NCBI RefSeq assembly: GCF_020524045.1
Contig: NZ_JAIVKL010000006.1
Span: 186,001 to 250,000 of the forward strand
Direction of reading: 5' to 3'
Source of the DNA: Metabacillus litoralis
GTDB lineage: Bacteria > Bacillota > Bacilli > Bacillales > Bacillaceae
Length of the DNA: 64,000 nt
Part shown: positions 1-7,754 of the stretch, one piece after another
Position numbering within the stretch: position 1 is the first letter of the stretch
Layout: every line of letters begins with the position of its first letter
Notes under the pieces: model-generated
Seen by the model: the letters and a program-made list of their open reading frames with translations, nothing else
The model's database searches: none
What the model was told of the DNA's origin: nothing
Position numbers and translations under genes: made by a program

Positions 1-279
1 TATCGATTTGTAGATGGTGCTCTTACTGTCCCAGGATATGCATGGACAGGGTTGATGGCAACTTTACTAGCAAACTCTCATCCAATTGGTACAGCGATTA
101 CGTCTATTTTCTTGGCGGCAATTGAAACGGGTGCAATGGGCATGGAGCGAAATACGCAAGTTCCTTTAGAGGTTTCAAGCATCATTCAATCTGTTCTTAT
201 CTTATTTATTTCTGCAAAAATCACGTTAAAATGGTGGAAAAGAAAATCGAAAGTGGGTGGATCACATGGAACTCTTTGA
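1..279 (+). CDS. nupP: Nucleoside ABC transporter permease, C-terminal part (NupP/YufP-like)
   Basis: This is the 3' end of a gene that begins before the window; frame 1 is open from base 1 to the stop at 277-279, giving 92 residues. It has two hydrophobic stretches and the segment GAMGMERNTQVPLEVSSIIQ, typical of the BmpA-associated (simple sugar/nucleoside) permease family, then a basic tail. The next gene is a second permease of the same family and overlaps it by about 14 bases. That pairing matches the NupP-NupQ membrane pair of the Bacillus guanosine importer NupNOPQ. The ATPase and binding protein would lie upstream, outside the window. The exact nucleoside preference is inferred from family membership. 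Confidence 0.8.
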   Translation, partial: YRFVDGALTVPGYAWTGLMATLLANSHPIGTAITSIFLAAIETGAMGMERNTQVPLEVSSIIQSVLILFISAKITLKWWKRKSKVGGSHGTL

Positions 280-1183
280 CCTTACATTACTTAGCTCAAC
301 CATTCGTATGGTTACACCCATTTTATTAGCTGCACTTGGTGGTGCATTATGTGCACGTGTTGGTTTATTTAATGTTGGTTTAGAGGGCTTAGTGCTAATC
401 GGAGCCTTTTCAGCAATAGTAGGAAATCATTTAACGGGTAATGTGCTGCTAGCTGTTTTATTCGCAGCTCTTATGTCATTTTTATTTGCCATACTCTTTG
501 CGGTTATGACCATTCAGTTAAAAGCAAATGATATTGTTGTTGGTGTTGCCATTAACTTTTTGGCACTGGGGCTTACAACATTTGCTTTGAGAACAATCTT
601 TCAGGTAAAAGGTGCTTATTATGATAAAGATATGGAAGGACTTCCAAAATGGGATATTCCATTCATCCAGGAAATACCAGTTATAGGTTCTATTCTTTCA
701 GGACATTCACCACTTGTTTATTTTGCCTTTTTAGCAGCCATTTTATTGTATGTATTTTTTTATCGAACAGTTATTGGGTTTAGAGTTTTATCTGTTGGAA
801 TGAATCCAACAGCAGCAAAAAGTATTGGTTTAAAAGTGAGTTCATTACAGTACTTAGCTATAGGTTTGAGTGGTGTTTTATGTGGACTTGCCGGTGCTCA
901 GCTTTCACTTGGACAAGTGACTTTATTTACTGAAGGAATGACAGCTGGACGTGGCTTTATCGCATTAGTTGCCATGATGCTCGGTCAATCACATCCAATT
1001 GGGATTATCGGATCTAGTCTTTTATTTGGATTTATGGATGCAATCAGTATCCGACTGCAAGGCTTTTCCCTACCAACTCAATTTACGCAAATGCTACCAT
1101 ATTTAATTACGATATTAGCTATGTTCTTATTAAGAGATCGTGGAATGGGTTCACAGCTTGGTAATCAACAAAGTGGAAGATAA
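266..1183 (+). CDS. nupQ: Nucleoside ABC transporter permease NupQ-like
   Basis: Second membrane subunit of a nucleoside ABC importer, 305 residues with about eight or nine hydrophobic segments. The early segment GGALCARVGLFNVGLEGLVL is the conserved ABC-2-like permease signature of the BPD_transp_2 family. A GTG at 257 is also possible, but the ATG at 266 sits 5-10 bases after the GGGTGG ribosome site and is preferred. The gene overlaps the end of nupP, so translation is probably coupled. The genes that follow include a nucleoside phosphorylase, which fits uptake followed by phosphorolysis. Family assignment is firm; the guanosine substrate is by analogy with B. subtilis. Confidence 0.85.
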   Translation: MELFDLTLLSSTIRMVTPILLAALGGALCARVGLFNVGLEGLVLIGAFSAIVGNHLTGNVLLAVLFAALMSFLFAILFAVMTIQLKANDIVVGVAINFLALGLTTFALRTIFQVKGAYYDKDMEGLPKWDIPFIQEIPVIGSILSGHSPLVYFAFLAAILLYVFFYRTVIGFRVLSVGMNPTAAKSIGLKVSSLQYLAIGLSGVLCGLAGAQLSLGQVTLFTEGMTAGRGFIALVAMMLGQSHPIGIIGSSLLFGFMDAISIRLQGFSLPTQFTQMLPYLITILAMFLLRDRGMGSQLGNQQSGR

Positions 1184-1225
1184 AAAGATAGTAGATATAT
1201 AAATAACCTGAAAGGAAGATAAATA

Positions 1226-1888
1226 ATGAATAAAGCAGATCGAATTAAACGCATGAAAGTACCTGCCGTCGATCCAAAGCTAGCAAAACGTTTACCACCT
1301 GGTCAGGTATTAACAGAGCGTTTTCCCATTTTACATGAAGGTGAAGTTCCTAAGTATGATCTTGAAAATTGGACATTAAAAATCTTTGGGGCTATTGATA
1401 AAGAAATAACTTTAACATTTGATGACATTATGAAACTCAATCAATCTTCTGTAACATGTGATATTCATTGTGTGACAAGATGGTCTCGTTTTGATAACAC
1501 ATTTACAGGAGTGCTTTTCAAGGATTTATTAAAAGAGCTGAATATTAATCCAAAGGGTAAATATGTGATGCTTCATGCAGATCAAGATTATACCGCAAAC
1601 CTCGAATTATCTGATTTGGACCGTGATGATGTATTATTAGCACATTCATTTGAAAATGAACCTCTAACAGATAAACATGGTTGGCCACTTCGATTGGTTG
1701 TTCCTCATTTATACTTTTGGAAAAGTGTGAAATGGATAAGAGGAATAGAGTTCATTGACGAAAACAAACCAGGATTTTGGGAACAAAATGGGTTTCATAT
1801 GAATGGTGATCCTTTCAAGGAAGAGCGCTTTTCTGGTGAAGATTTGCCAATACCAGAGGATGAATGGGAGAAAAAGGACTATGACTGA
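1226..1888 (+). CDS. Sulfite oxidase-like molybdopterin oxidoreductase (YuiH-like)
   Basis: A 220-residue cytoplasmic protein of the oxidoreductase molybdopterin-binding (sulfite oxidase/YedY) fold. The segment CDIHCVTRWS places Cys82 where YedY-type enzymes hold the molybdenum-ligand cysteine, and HGWPLRLVVPHLYFWKSVKW near residues 151-170 is the conserved cofactor-pocket segment. There is no signal peptide, unlike E. coli YedY. The closest known relative by pattern is B. subtilis YuiH, whose substrate is unknown. A ribosome site (GAAAGGAAG) precedes the ATG. The stop overlaps the start of the following nucleoside phosphorylase by 8 bases, so the two are probably translationally coupled. A redox role is inferred. 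Confidence 0.8.
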   Translation: MNKADRIKRMKVPAVDPKLAKRLPPGQVLTERFPILHEGEVPKYDLENWTLKIFGAIDKEITLTFDDIMKLNQSSVTCDIHCVTRWSRFDNTFTGVLFKDLLKELNINPKGKYVMLHADQDYTANLELSDLDRDDVLLAHSFENEPLTDKHGWPLRLVVPHLYFWKSVKWIRGIEFIDENKPGFWEQNGFHMNGDPFKEERFSGEDLPIPEDEWEKKDYD

Positions 1889-2606
1889 GTTATTGACAAA
1901 TCTAAAAGTGAACTCAGATGAATTACCTAAAAAGGTACTAGTTTGTGGTGATCCAGCACGTGCAGAAAAAATTGCTAGTTTACTTGATGACTCTAAGCTT
2001 CTTGCAAAAAACAGAGAATATCATTCTTATAAAGGAAGCTGGCAAGGTGTTGAGTTAGCCATTGTCAGTCATGGAGTAGGATCACCAGGGGCTGCTGTTT
2101 GCTTTGAAGAGCTAGCAAAGGGTGGTGCCAAAACCATTATTAGGATAGGAACAGCAGGTTCTTATCAAGCGGAAATTCAGCCTGGACACATTGTGATCAG
2201 CACAGCTGCCGTAAGAAGAGATGGTTTAACAAGCCAGCTTGTACCAGAAGGCTTCCCTGCCGTTGCCAATCGTCAAGTTGTCGAGCAATTAGCTGATGCA
2301 GCTAATGCAAGAAATCAACAGATTCATGAAGGAATAACGCTAACATTGGATGTGTTTTATTCAGGTATCATCGAGTTTCCTCATGAACTTTATAAAAAGG
2401 CTGGAGTTTTAGCTGTTGAGATGGAAAACTCTGCTCTTTTTACAATCGGCGCGATCAGAGGAGTGAACACAGGGGCAATTCTTGCAATCGATGGTTACGC
2501 TGATGCTGATTTACGAAACGATTATAACCCTCATACAGATTTAGTTTCTGAGGCGATTGAACAGGAAGCGTTTATAGCTTTGGATGCGATTATTCATAGT
2601 AAATAA
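1881..2606 (+). CDS. Nucleoside phosphorylase (uridine phosphorylase/DeoD family)
   Basis: A 241-residue PNP_UDP_1 family enzyme that would split a nucleoside with phosphate into base and (deoxy)ribose-1-phosphate. GDPARAEKIA near residues 21-30 is the phosphate-binding start, RIGTAGSYQ the central nucleoside-binding loop, and AVEMENSALF carries the Met-Glu pair that contacts the ribose. These motifs are nearer to uridine phosphorylase than to hexameric DeoD, but specificity cannot be fixed from sequence. An in-frame ATG at 1803 lies inside the previous gene; the ATG at 1881, after AAAAAGGA, is better supported. Its place after nupPQ suggests salvage of imported nucleosides. Confidence 0.8.
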   Translation: MTELLTNLKVNSDELPKKVLVCGDPARAEKIASLLDDSKLLAKNREYHSYKGSWQGVELAIVSHGVGSPGAAVCFEELAKGGAKTIIRIGTAGSYQAEIQPGHIVISTAAVRRDGLTSQLVPEGFPAVANRQVVEQLADAANARNQQIHEGITLTLDVFYSGIIEFPHELYKKAGVLAVEMENSALFTIGAIRGVNTGAILAIDGYADADLRNDYNPHTDLVSEAIEQEAFIALDAIIHSK

Positions 2607-2688
2607 TCATAAAGAGGTGGATGTGATGATAATGTTGAGTTATCTTTCATATTCACCTTTTTCAGTTGTTAAGAAGTTCAATTACTTT

Positions 2689-2714
2689 TGTTAACGCTTC
2701 AATTTTACTATAAT
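2689..2714 (+). promoter_or_regulatory. Candidate promoter with overlapping cre-like site upstream of aldo/keto reductase
   Basis: A perfect -10 hexamer TATAAT lies at 2709-2714. Overlapping the -35 region, TGTTAACGCTTCAA at 2689-2702 matches the CcpA cre consensus on the reverse strand at all but one fixed position. If functional it would repress the downstream gene on preferred carbon sources. The -35 box itself is poor (TTTTGT-like). Both sites are pattern matches only. Confidence 0.4.
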
Positions 2715-2784
2715 GAACATATTATAGTAAAAATCAGGCATTGTAAGCGAAACAGTGCCTTTAAGAAAAGGGATGGTGTAGAGT

Positions 2785-3768
2785 ATGAACTATCGTCAAT
2801 TAGGAGACACAGAGCTTAAAGTTAGTGAGTTAAGTTTTGGTACATGGGCAATCGGAGGTTCTTGGGGTAAATCATCTGATCAAGAAGCATTAAAAGGATT
2901 AGAAAAAGCTATGGATGCAGGTGTTAACTTTTTCGATACTGCAGATGTTTATGGTGATGGACATAGTGAGGAATTACTTGCAAAAGCAACAAAAGGTAAA
3001 GAAGACAAAATACATATAGCAACAAAATTCTGTCGTGCTGGAGATGTTTTTGATCCAGAAACATATTCAGAAAAGACGGTTACAGAATATTGTGAAGCAA
3101 GTTTAAAGCGCCTTCAACGTGAAACAATCGATCTTTATCAAATTCATTGTCCACCAATGGAGATTTTAAAAGATGGACGTGTGTTTGAAGTATTAGATAA
3201 ATTGCAACAACAAGGGAAAATTCGTCACTACGGTGTAAGTGTTGAAACAGTTGAAGAAGGCTTATTTTGCTTAGAGCAAGAAAATGTAAAAGCACTACAA
3301 GTTATTTTTAATATTTTCCGTCAAAAAGCCGTAACAGAATTACTTCCTCAAGCTAAGGAAAAGGGTGTTGGCATATTGGCACGTGTTCCTTTAGCAAGTG
3401 GTTTGTTGACTGGTAAATTCACAAAAGTAGCGAAGTTTGAAGAAGATGATCATCGTAACTTTAATAAAGATGGTGAACATTTCAATGTTGGCGAAACATT
3501 CGCAGGGGTGGAGTTCTCTAAAGGTGTTGAATTAAGTGAGCAGCTGAAGTGGATTGCTGAAGGTCGTGGCAATATGACGAGAGCTGCATTACGATGGATT
3601 ATGGATCATGAAGAAATTACAACCGTTATTCCTGGTTTTAAAACATTGAAGCAGGTAGAAGATAACTTACAAGCAACAGAAGTTCCACACTTCAGTGAAG
3701 CTGAGCTTAAAAAGTTAACTGATTTTTATCATCATGATATCCACCCGAATGTTCGTGGTGTTTACTAA
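2785..3768 (+). CDS. Aldo/keto reductase
   Basis: A 327-residue NADPH-dependent aldo/keto reductase with a TIM-barrel fold. The catalytic tetrad is visible: Asp51 and Tyr56 in FFDTADVYGDGHSEELL, Lys81 in IATKF, and His121 in DLYQIHCPP. The C-terminal part keeps the cofactor-binding IPGFKTLKQVEDNL segment. Length fits the YajO/IolS-like branch. The ATG follows AAGGGATGG. The gene stands alone, with its own promoter candidate upstream and a terminator directly after. Its stop codon lies within the first unit of a tandem duplication. The physiological aldehyde or ketone is not predictable from sequence. Confidence 0.9.
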   Translation: MNYRQLGDTELKVSELSFGTWAIGGSWGKSSDQEALKGLEKAMDAGVNFFDTADVYGDGHSEELLAKATKGKEDKIHIATKFCRAGDVFDPETYSEKTVTEYCEASLKRLQRETIDLYQIHCPPMEILKDGRVFEVLDKLQQQGKIRHYGVSVETVEEGLFCLEQENVKALQVIFNIFRQKAVTELLPQAKEKGVGILARVPLASGLLTGKFTKVAKFEEDDHRNFNKDGEHFNVGETFAGVEFSKGVELSEQLKWIAEGRGNMTRAALRWIMDHEEITTVIPGFKTLKQVEDNLQATEVPHFSEAELKKLTDFYHHDIHPNVRGVY

Positions 3769-3778
3769 TAAGTGGGAA

Positions 3779-3818
3779 AAGAGTTAAAGCTGAATTATGC
3801 GGCTTTAGCTCTTTTTTT
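3779..3818 (+). terminator. Terminator of aldo/keto reductase gene
   Basis: The arms GAGTTAAAGC and GGCTTTAGCTC pair with a short loop, followed by seven T residues. It lies 10 bases after the stop codon. Its counterpart in the second duplicated unit (about 4073-4103) is decayed. Confidence 0.8.
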
Positions 3819-3892
3819 GGGGGAGACTATTTAAAATTGAGTTGTCCGAGTATAGGTGGCGAAATTTGTCGAATGATGGAATAGTGAAGAAA

Positions 3893-3972
3893 GTTGAATG
3901 ATTATCGTGAAAAGTTGAACGATTATCACCGAAAGTTGAACGATTATGGTGCAAAGTTGAATGATTACTGAA
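3893..3972. repeat. 21-bp tandem repeats, unit 1
   Basis: Four near-identical 21-base units with the core AAAGTTGAA(T/C)GATTA follow one another, differing mainly in the three or four bases between cores. The same array recurs in the second unit and at 29660-29725, so it is a dispersed intergenic array family. Confidence 0.85.
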
Positions 3973-4014
3973 CAATGAATGATACGGAAGCATCATATTG
4001 CATAAGATGGCACG

Positions 4015-4052
4015 AAAAAACCCCCTCTATAGTGAAAAATAGAGAAGGTTTT
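4015..4052. terminator. Bidirectional stem-loop, first copy
   Basis: AAAACC(CC)TCTAT pairs with ATAGAGAAGGTTTT. T-runs flank it on both strands. It is the duplicated copy of the terminator at 4300-4337. Confidence 0.6.
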
Positions 4053-4174
4053 ACTATTCTCTAATAAGTGGGAGCTGAATTATGCAGCATTAACTCTTTT
4101 TTTTGGGAGGCTTATATGAAGTTGAGTTGTGCGTGTAAAGATGGCGAAATTTGTCGAATGATGGAATATTTAAG

Positions 4175-4256
4175 AAAGTTGAATGATTATCGTAAAAAGT
4201 TGAATGATTATCACCGAAAGTTGAACGATTATGGCGAAAAGTTGAATGATTACTGA
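4175..4256. repeat. 21-bp tandem repeats, unit 2
   Basis: Four 21-base units with the core AAAGTTGAA(T/C)GATTA. Because 21 is a multiple of three, the array stays open in several frames: the forward frame reads as repeated KLNDY heptads and the reverse as NHSTF-type repeats. An ATG at 4116 follows a good GGGAGG, giving a possible 46-residue peptide. Unit 1 has no ATG at the matching position, so coding is doubtful. Confidence 0.8.
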
Positions 4257-4299
4257 AAAATGAATGATACGGAAGCATCATATTGCATAAGATGGCACG

Positions 4300-4337
4300 A
4301 AAAAACCCCCTCTATCGTGAAAAATAGAGAAGGTTTT
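4300..4337 (-). terminator. Terminator of reverse-strand MFS gene
   Basis: On the reverse strand AAAACCTTCTCTAT pairs with ATAGAGGGGGTTTT and is followed by further T residues. It lies just downstream of the MFS stop at 4349. Confidence 0.75.
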
Positions 4338-4348
4338 ACTGTTCTGGC

Positions 4349-5560
4349 TTATAAATTTGCAGAAACGGGTGTAGAAGTTGCTCCTTTTTTCCTCTGGACC
4401 CAAGTGTAAATAGCGATAATTCCTATGACAAACAAGCCGGAATAGAAGTAGAGCACTTCATATCCAAGATGTGAAACTATGATACCAAGAATGTACGAAC
4501 CAGTTGCTATACCGATATCAAAAAACGTGAAAAATGTAGCTGTTGCATGACCACTACGTTTCAAATCTGTTGATTGTATAGCGAGTGTTTGTAAACAAGG
4601 AACAAGTGAACCATATCCTAAACCGATTAAGCCCCCGGCTAAAAGGAAAACAAAAGTAGTTTGAGCGAAACTTAAAAGAATTAATCCGAGTACAAAGAAA
4701 ATAAGAGCTGGATAAATGACACTATTTGGCCCTTTTGTATCAAATAAACGACCACTAAAAGGTCTAGATAAAATCATTACAACAGCGAATACAACAAAGA
4801 AATAGCTAGCAGCTTCTAATAATTCTAGCTCTTTTGCATACATAGAAATAAATGAAATCACACTAGAATAGGAGAAAGCAACTAAGCTTCCGATCAACGC
4901 AATAGGTAGTGCTTTTTTATCAAATAAATCTTCTAATGATATTTTTTTATCCGCTATTCTTTGACTAGCTGGCAGTTCCTTAATTTTACTAAATGATGTA
5001 AAAACAACACCGATGACCATTAATAAAGCTAAAACAAGAAAAAGAACGAAAAATGAAGAAAACTGTAATAAAGTTAATGAAATAAAAGGACCAAATACAA
5101 CAGCTAAGTTCATGGACATGGCAAAATAACCAAGTCCTTCACCACGACGTTTATTTGGTACTAAATCTGCGGCAATTGCTCCAGTTGCAGTTGTGGCAAT
5201 GCTAAACCAAATTCCATGGAAAAAACGTAGTGCTAGTAAAAGACCATAATGATCAATCCATAAATATAGAAAGGATGATAAAGTAAATAAACTGAGACTG
5301 AGCATTAAAACTTTTTTCTTTCCAAAGTCTTGAAGTAATTTTCCGGAAAAAGGTCTAATGATAATAGCTGACAAAAGAAAAATTGTTACAATTAATCCTG
5401 CGTCTACACTAGATCTATTGAGTTCATCAACAACGTATATCGGTAAAGAAGTTAATAGTCCATAAAAGGTGGCAAAGAGAAAAAAGTTACTTAAAAATAT
5501 ACTAATAAAGCTCTTTGTCCAAATCGGCTGTTTATCAAAGGTGTTCATTATTTTCATCAT
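4349..5560 (-). CDS. MFS transporter (drug/metabolite efflux type)
   Basis: A 403-residue major facilitator with about twelve hydrophobic segments. The loop between segments 2 and 3 reads GKLLQDFGKKKVLM, the family motif A (G-x3-D-x-G-x3-K), and the central RFFHGIWFSIATTATGAIAAD is typical of 12-segment exporters. On the reverse strand AAGGAGG precedes tandem ATGs at 5560 and 5557; the second has the better spacing. It lies 141 bases downstream of a MarR-family gene in the same direction, a common regulator-pump arrangement. A palindrome AAGTAAATTTTACTT at 5583-5597 near its start could be a second operator. Substrate unknown. Confidence 0.8.
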   Translation of the reverse strand: MMKIMNTFDKQPIWTKSFISIFLSNFFLFATFYGLLTSLPIYVVDELNRSSVDAGLIVTIFLLSAIIIRPFSGKLLQDFGKKKVLMLSLSLFTLSSFLYLWIDHYGLLLALRFFHGIWFSIATTATGAIAADLVPNKRRGEGLGYFAMSMNLAVVFGPFISLTLLQFSSFFVLFLVLALLMVIGVVFTSFSKIKELPASQRIADKKISLEDLFDKKALPIALIGSLVAFSYSSVISFISMYAKELELLEAASYFFVVFAVVMILSRPFSGRLFDTKGPNSVIYPALIFFVLGLILLSFAQTTFVFLLAGGLIGLGYGSLVPCLQTLAIQSTDLKRSGHATATFFTFFDIGIATGSYILGIIVSHLGYEVLYFYSGLFVIGIIAIYTWVQRKKGATSTPVSANL

Positions 5561-5701
5561 GCCTCCTTGGTATATTATGAAAAAGTAAATTTTACTTAGC
5601 TCTTTATGTCTAGTTTCAGACGTTATCGGCTCTAATCAAAAAAATAAGGTGAAGAGCACTTTCAATTCTTATTGCCTTATGTTTTTCGACTGCCACTTTT
5701 C

Positions 5702-6112
5702 TTATGAGTTTCCTAGTTTACTTAATAAGAAGTGCAAATATTCTTGTTCTTCTTCAGTTAATTTATCTAGCATTTGTTCTTCGAAGTTTGTAACACTTTT
5801 CTCAATTGTGGGTAATTGACTTTCAGCCTTTTCAGTAAGAAATACAAATCGTTCACGCTTATCTTTTCCGTGCTTTCGTGAGATCCATCCAGTGTCTTCA
5901 AGCTTTAGAAGTGTGCGTGTGACAGTAGGTGCTTCAACACCTAAATAACGCCATAATTCACTTTGTGTCATTGGACCATTACTTTTTAAGCAATAGACGA
6001 TCGACCATTGAGAACTAAATAATTGATGCTTTTGTAAATGTTCATTAAGTTCTTTTGTCATATGCCTTGTTTTTTGATATAGCGTATGAAATAACTCACT
6101 TTTATTTATCAT
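5702..6112 (-). CDS. MarR family transcriptional regulator
   Basis: A 136-residue winged-helix repressor. The region QHQLFSSQWSIVYCLKSNGPM to TQSELWRYLGVEAPTVTRTLLKLEDTGWISRK is the MarR DNA-binding unit, followed by the wing (KDKRERFVFLTEKAE). GGGGTGA precedes the ATG on the reverse strand. A 12-bp perfect palindrome lies between its promoter and start codon, so autoregulation is likely. It probably also controls the MFS gene downstream. The ligand is unknown. Confidence 0.85.
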   Translation of the reverse strand: MINKSELFHTLYQKTRHMTKELNEHLQKHQLFSSQWSIVYCLKSNGPMTQSELWRYLGVEAPTVTRTLLKLEDTGWISRKHGKDKRERFVFLTEKAESQLPTIEKSVTNFEEQMLDKLTEEEQEYLHFLLSKLGNS

Positions 6113-6134
6113 ATATGTTCACCCCTAGAATTAC

Positions 6135-6190
6135 TTACCTAGGTAAATAATTAACTTATACTACTATAACAGATTTATAGTGGATGTAAA
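6135..6190 (-). promoter_or_regulatory. marR promoter with palindromic operator
   Basis: On the reverse strand a -35 TTTACA (6190-6185) and a -10 TATAGT (6168-6163) are spaced by 16 bases. Immediately downstream, TTACCTAGGTAA at 6135-6146 is a perfect palindrome of the size bound by MarR dimers. The position just after the start site suits repression. Functional assignment is inferred. Confidence 0.55.
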
Positions 6191-6226
6191 GGATTCGAGA
6201 TCACGTCTACTTACATCTAACTAACA

Positions 6227-6259
6227 ACAAAAAAAGCCTAGCAATAGTCTGCTAGGCTT
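6227..6259 (-). terminator. nasA terminator
   Basis: On the reverse strand AAGCCTAGCA pairs perfectly with TGCTAGGCTT and a run of T follows. It lies 20 bases after the nasA stop. Confidence 0.85.
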
Positions 6260-6278
6260 AGATTGGTTGATTTTGAAA

Positions 6279-7484
6279 TTATATCTTTACTGCACGATCC
6301 TTCACGTTCCATGTTTTTCTCCATGAGAAGTTGGCAATGATTAAAATCGCGATTGCAGCAAGGGCGATACCTGAAAATGTGATAAACCCTGAAGAATATG
6401 ATCCTGTCATTTCTTTTAATGTTCCTAAAATGTTTGGTAAGAAGAAACCGCCGATACCACCTGCTGCACCAACAATTCCTGTTACCATACCAATTTCTTT
6501 TTGGAAGCGTTGAGGTACTAATTGGAACACTGCTCCATTTCCCATTCCTAAGCACATCATTCCAACAAATAGTAATGCTGTGATCGCAAATAGTGGAGGT
6601 AATTGACTAACACCTAGCATACAAACAGCTACACCGATAAATAGAAATGATAGCACTTTGACTCCACCTATTTTATCTGAGATAAATCCTCCAACAGGTC
6701 TGAAAAAGCTTCCTGCTGCAACACAGAGTGTAACAAAGTCACCTGCTTGAACGGAGGAAAGACCATATTCATCAACGAAGAACATACTAAGGAAACTTGA
6801 TAAACCAACAAAACCACCAAATGTCACACTATATAGTAAGCAGAAAAACCATGTATCTTTATGAGCAAACACTTTAAAGTAATTTGCTAAAGGCTGTGGT
6901 GCAGGCTGAGTTGGTGCGTCTTTCGCTAATATCATAAAAATAATAAAAGTAATAAGAAGTGGGATGATGGCAAGGCCCATTGTTACATGCCAACCAAAGT
7001 TTTCAGCTAAACGAGGGCCAAATAAAGTGGCAATTAATGTTCCACTATTTCCAGCACCCGCAATACCCATTGCTACACCTTGTAAATGTGGCGGGTACCA
7101 TCTGCTTGCCATTGGAAGTGCAACAGCAAAGCTTGCTCCTGCTACACCTAATAAAATTCCTATCATATATAGCTCTGGAATGGTATTACCTGCAAATAAC
7201 CCCCAAAGTAAAGGAATCGTTGTAATGCTCATTCCTAATATAGCTGTCTTTTTAGGACCAAAACGATCTGTTAAGATACCTAATACAATTCTGAATACGG
7301 ATCCTGCAAGAATAGGGACGGCAACGATCATTCCTTTTTGAGAAGGTGATAAACCGAAATCCTGTGTGATAAAAACTCCTAGAGCTCCAAGAATAACCCA
7401 AATCATAAAACTGACATCAAAATACAGAAAAGACGAAAATAGTGTTTTCGGGTGACCGCTAGTTTTTAATTCTGATAACTTCAT
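6279..7484 (-). CDS. nasA: Nitrate transporter NasA (NarK/NNP family)
   Basis: A 401-residue, twelve-segment MFS permease of the nitrate/nitrite porter family; the length equals that of B. subtilis NasA. It carries two glycine-rich nitrate-signature stretches, [21 protein letters not shown] and [19 protein letters not shown], and the Arg in [16 protein letters not shown] that family members use near the substrate. It imports nitrate for the divergent nas genes. The start follows AGGAG on the reverse strand. The shared intergenic region holds a TnrA box and, for this gene, a TATAAT at 7624-7619, so induction under nitrogen limitation is expected. Confidence 0.93.
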   Translation of the reverse strand: MKLSELKTSGHPKTLFSSFLYFDVSFMIWVILGALGVFITQDFGLSPSQKGMIVAVPILAGSVFRIVLGILTDRFGPKKTAILGMSITTIPLLWGLFAGNTIPELYMIGILLGVAGASFAVALPMASRWYPPHLQGVAMGIAGAGNSGTLIATLFGPRLAENFGWHVTMGLAIIPLLITFIIFMILAKDAPTQPAPQPLANYFKVFAHKDTWFFCLLYSVTFGGFVGLSSFLSMFFVDEYGLSSVQAGDFVTLCVAAGSFFRPVGGFISDKIGGVKVLSFLFIGVAVCMLGVSQLPPLFAITALLFVGMMCLGMGNGAVFQLVPQRFQKEIGMVTGIVGAAGGIGGFFLPNILGTLKEMTGSYSSGFITFSGIALAAIAILIIANFSWRKTWNVKDRAVKI

Positions 7485-7618
7485 ATAAAAAATCTCCTCT
7501 CATATTTGTTATTGTTAAAATTTTCTGTCTACTCATGTTCTGTGCTCATTATAAATCGCGAAAAAGAAGTAGAAAAGATACTTGTAATTAAATGTGACGC
7601 GAAATGTTAGAGAACATT

Positions 7619-7624
7619 ATTATA
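7619..7624 (-). promoter_or_regulatory. nasA -10 element
   Basis: A perfect TATAAT on the reverse strand is centred 45 bases from the centre of the TnrA box. That is close to the geometry of TnrA-activated promoters. No good -35 is visible, as expected for activated promoters. Confidence 0.5.
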
Positions 7625-7658
7625 TCAATGCTTCGAAAAGGGTCCTTTTAAAAATGTT

Positions 7659-7675
7659 TGTTAGAAAATATTACA
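7659..7675. promoter_or_regulatory. TnrA box between nasA and nasB
   Basis: TGTTA-N7-TTACA matches the TnrA consensus TGTNA-N7-TNACA at every fixed position. It lies between two divergent nitrate-assimilation genes, where B. subtilis also has a TnrA-bound dyad. For nasB the -10 would fall near 7702-7711, in TATGAAATAA. Confidence 0.8.
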
Positions 7676-7754
7676 ATAAACCAATGTGAAAGAGCTCTGT
7701 ATGAAATAATAAGATCAATAAATTAGGTCAGACCATTTATGCTAGGAGGGTAAT

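Larger units (their letters stand above)
3765..4346. repeat. Tandem 296-bp duplication carrying 21-bp repeats and terminators
   Basis: Two long direct copies lie head to tail: unit 1 is 3765-4060 and unit 2 is 4061-about 4346. Both begin CTAATAAGTGGGA. Each holds a block of 21-bp repeats of the form AAAGTTGAATGATTATCGT, then a common tail ending in a stem-loop. The copies differ at scattered bases and small indels. For example, unit 2 has lost part of the first terminator stem. The first copy begins in the last codons of the aldo/keto reductase gene, so the duplication started in its 3' flank. Confidence 0.9.

Noticed and set aside
3805-4281. Reverse-strand frames with NHSTF-type repeats
   Set aside because: They arise because 21-bp repeats keep a frame open; no ribosome site is seen and the region is duplicated terminator sequence.
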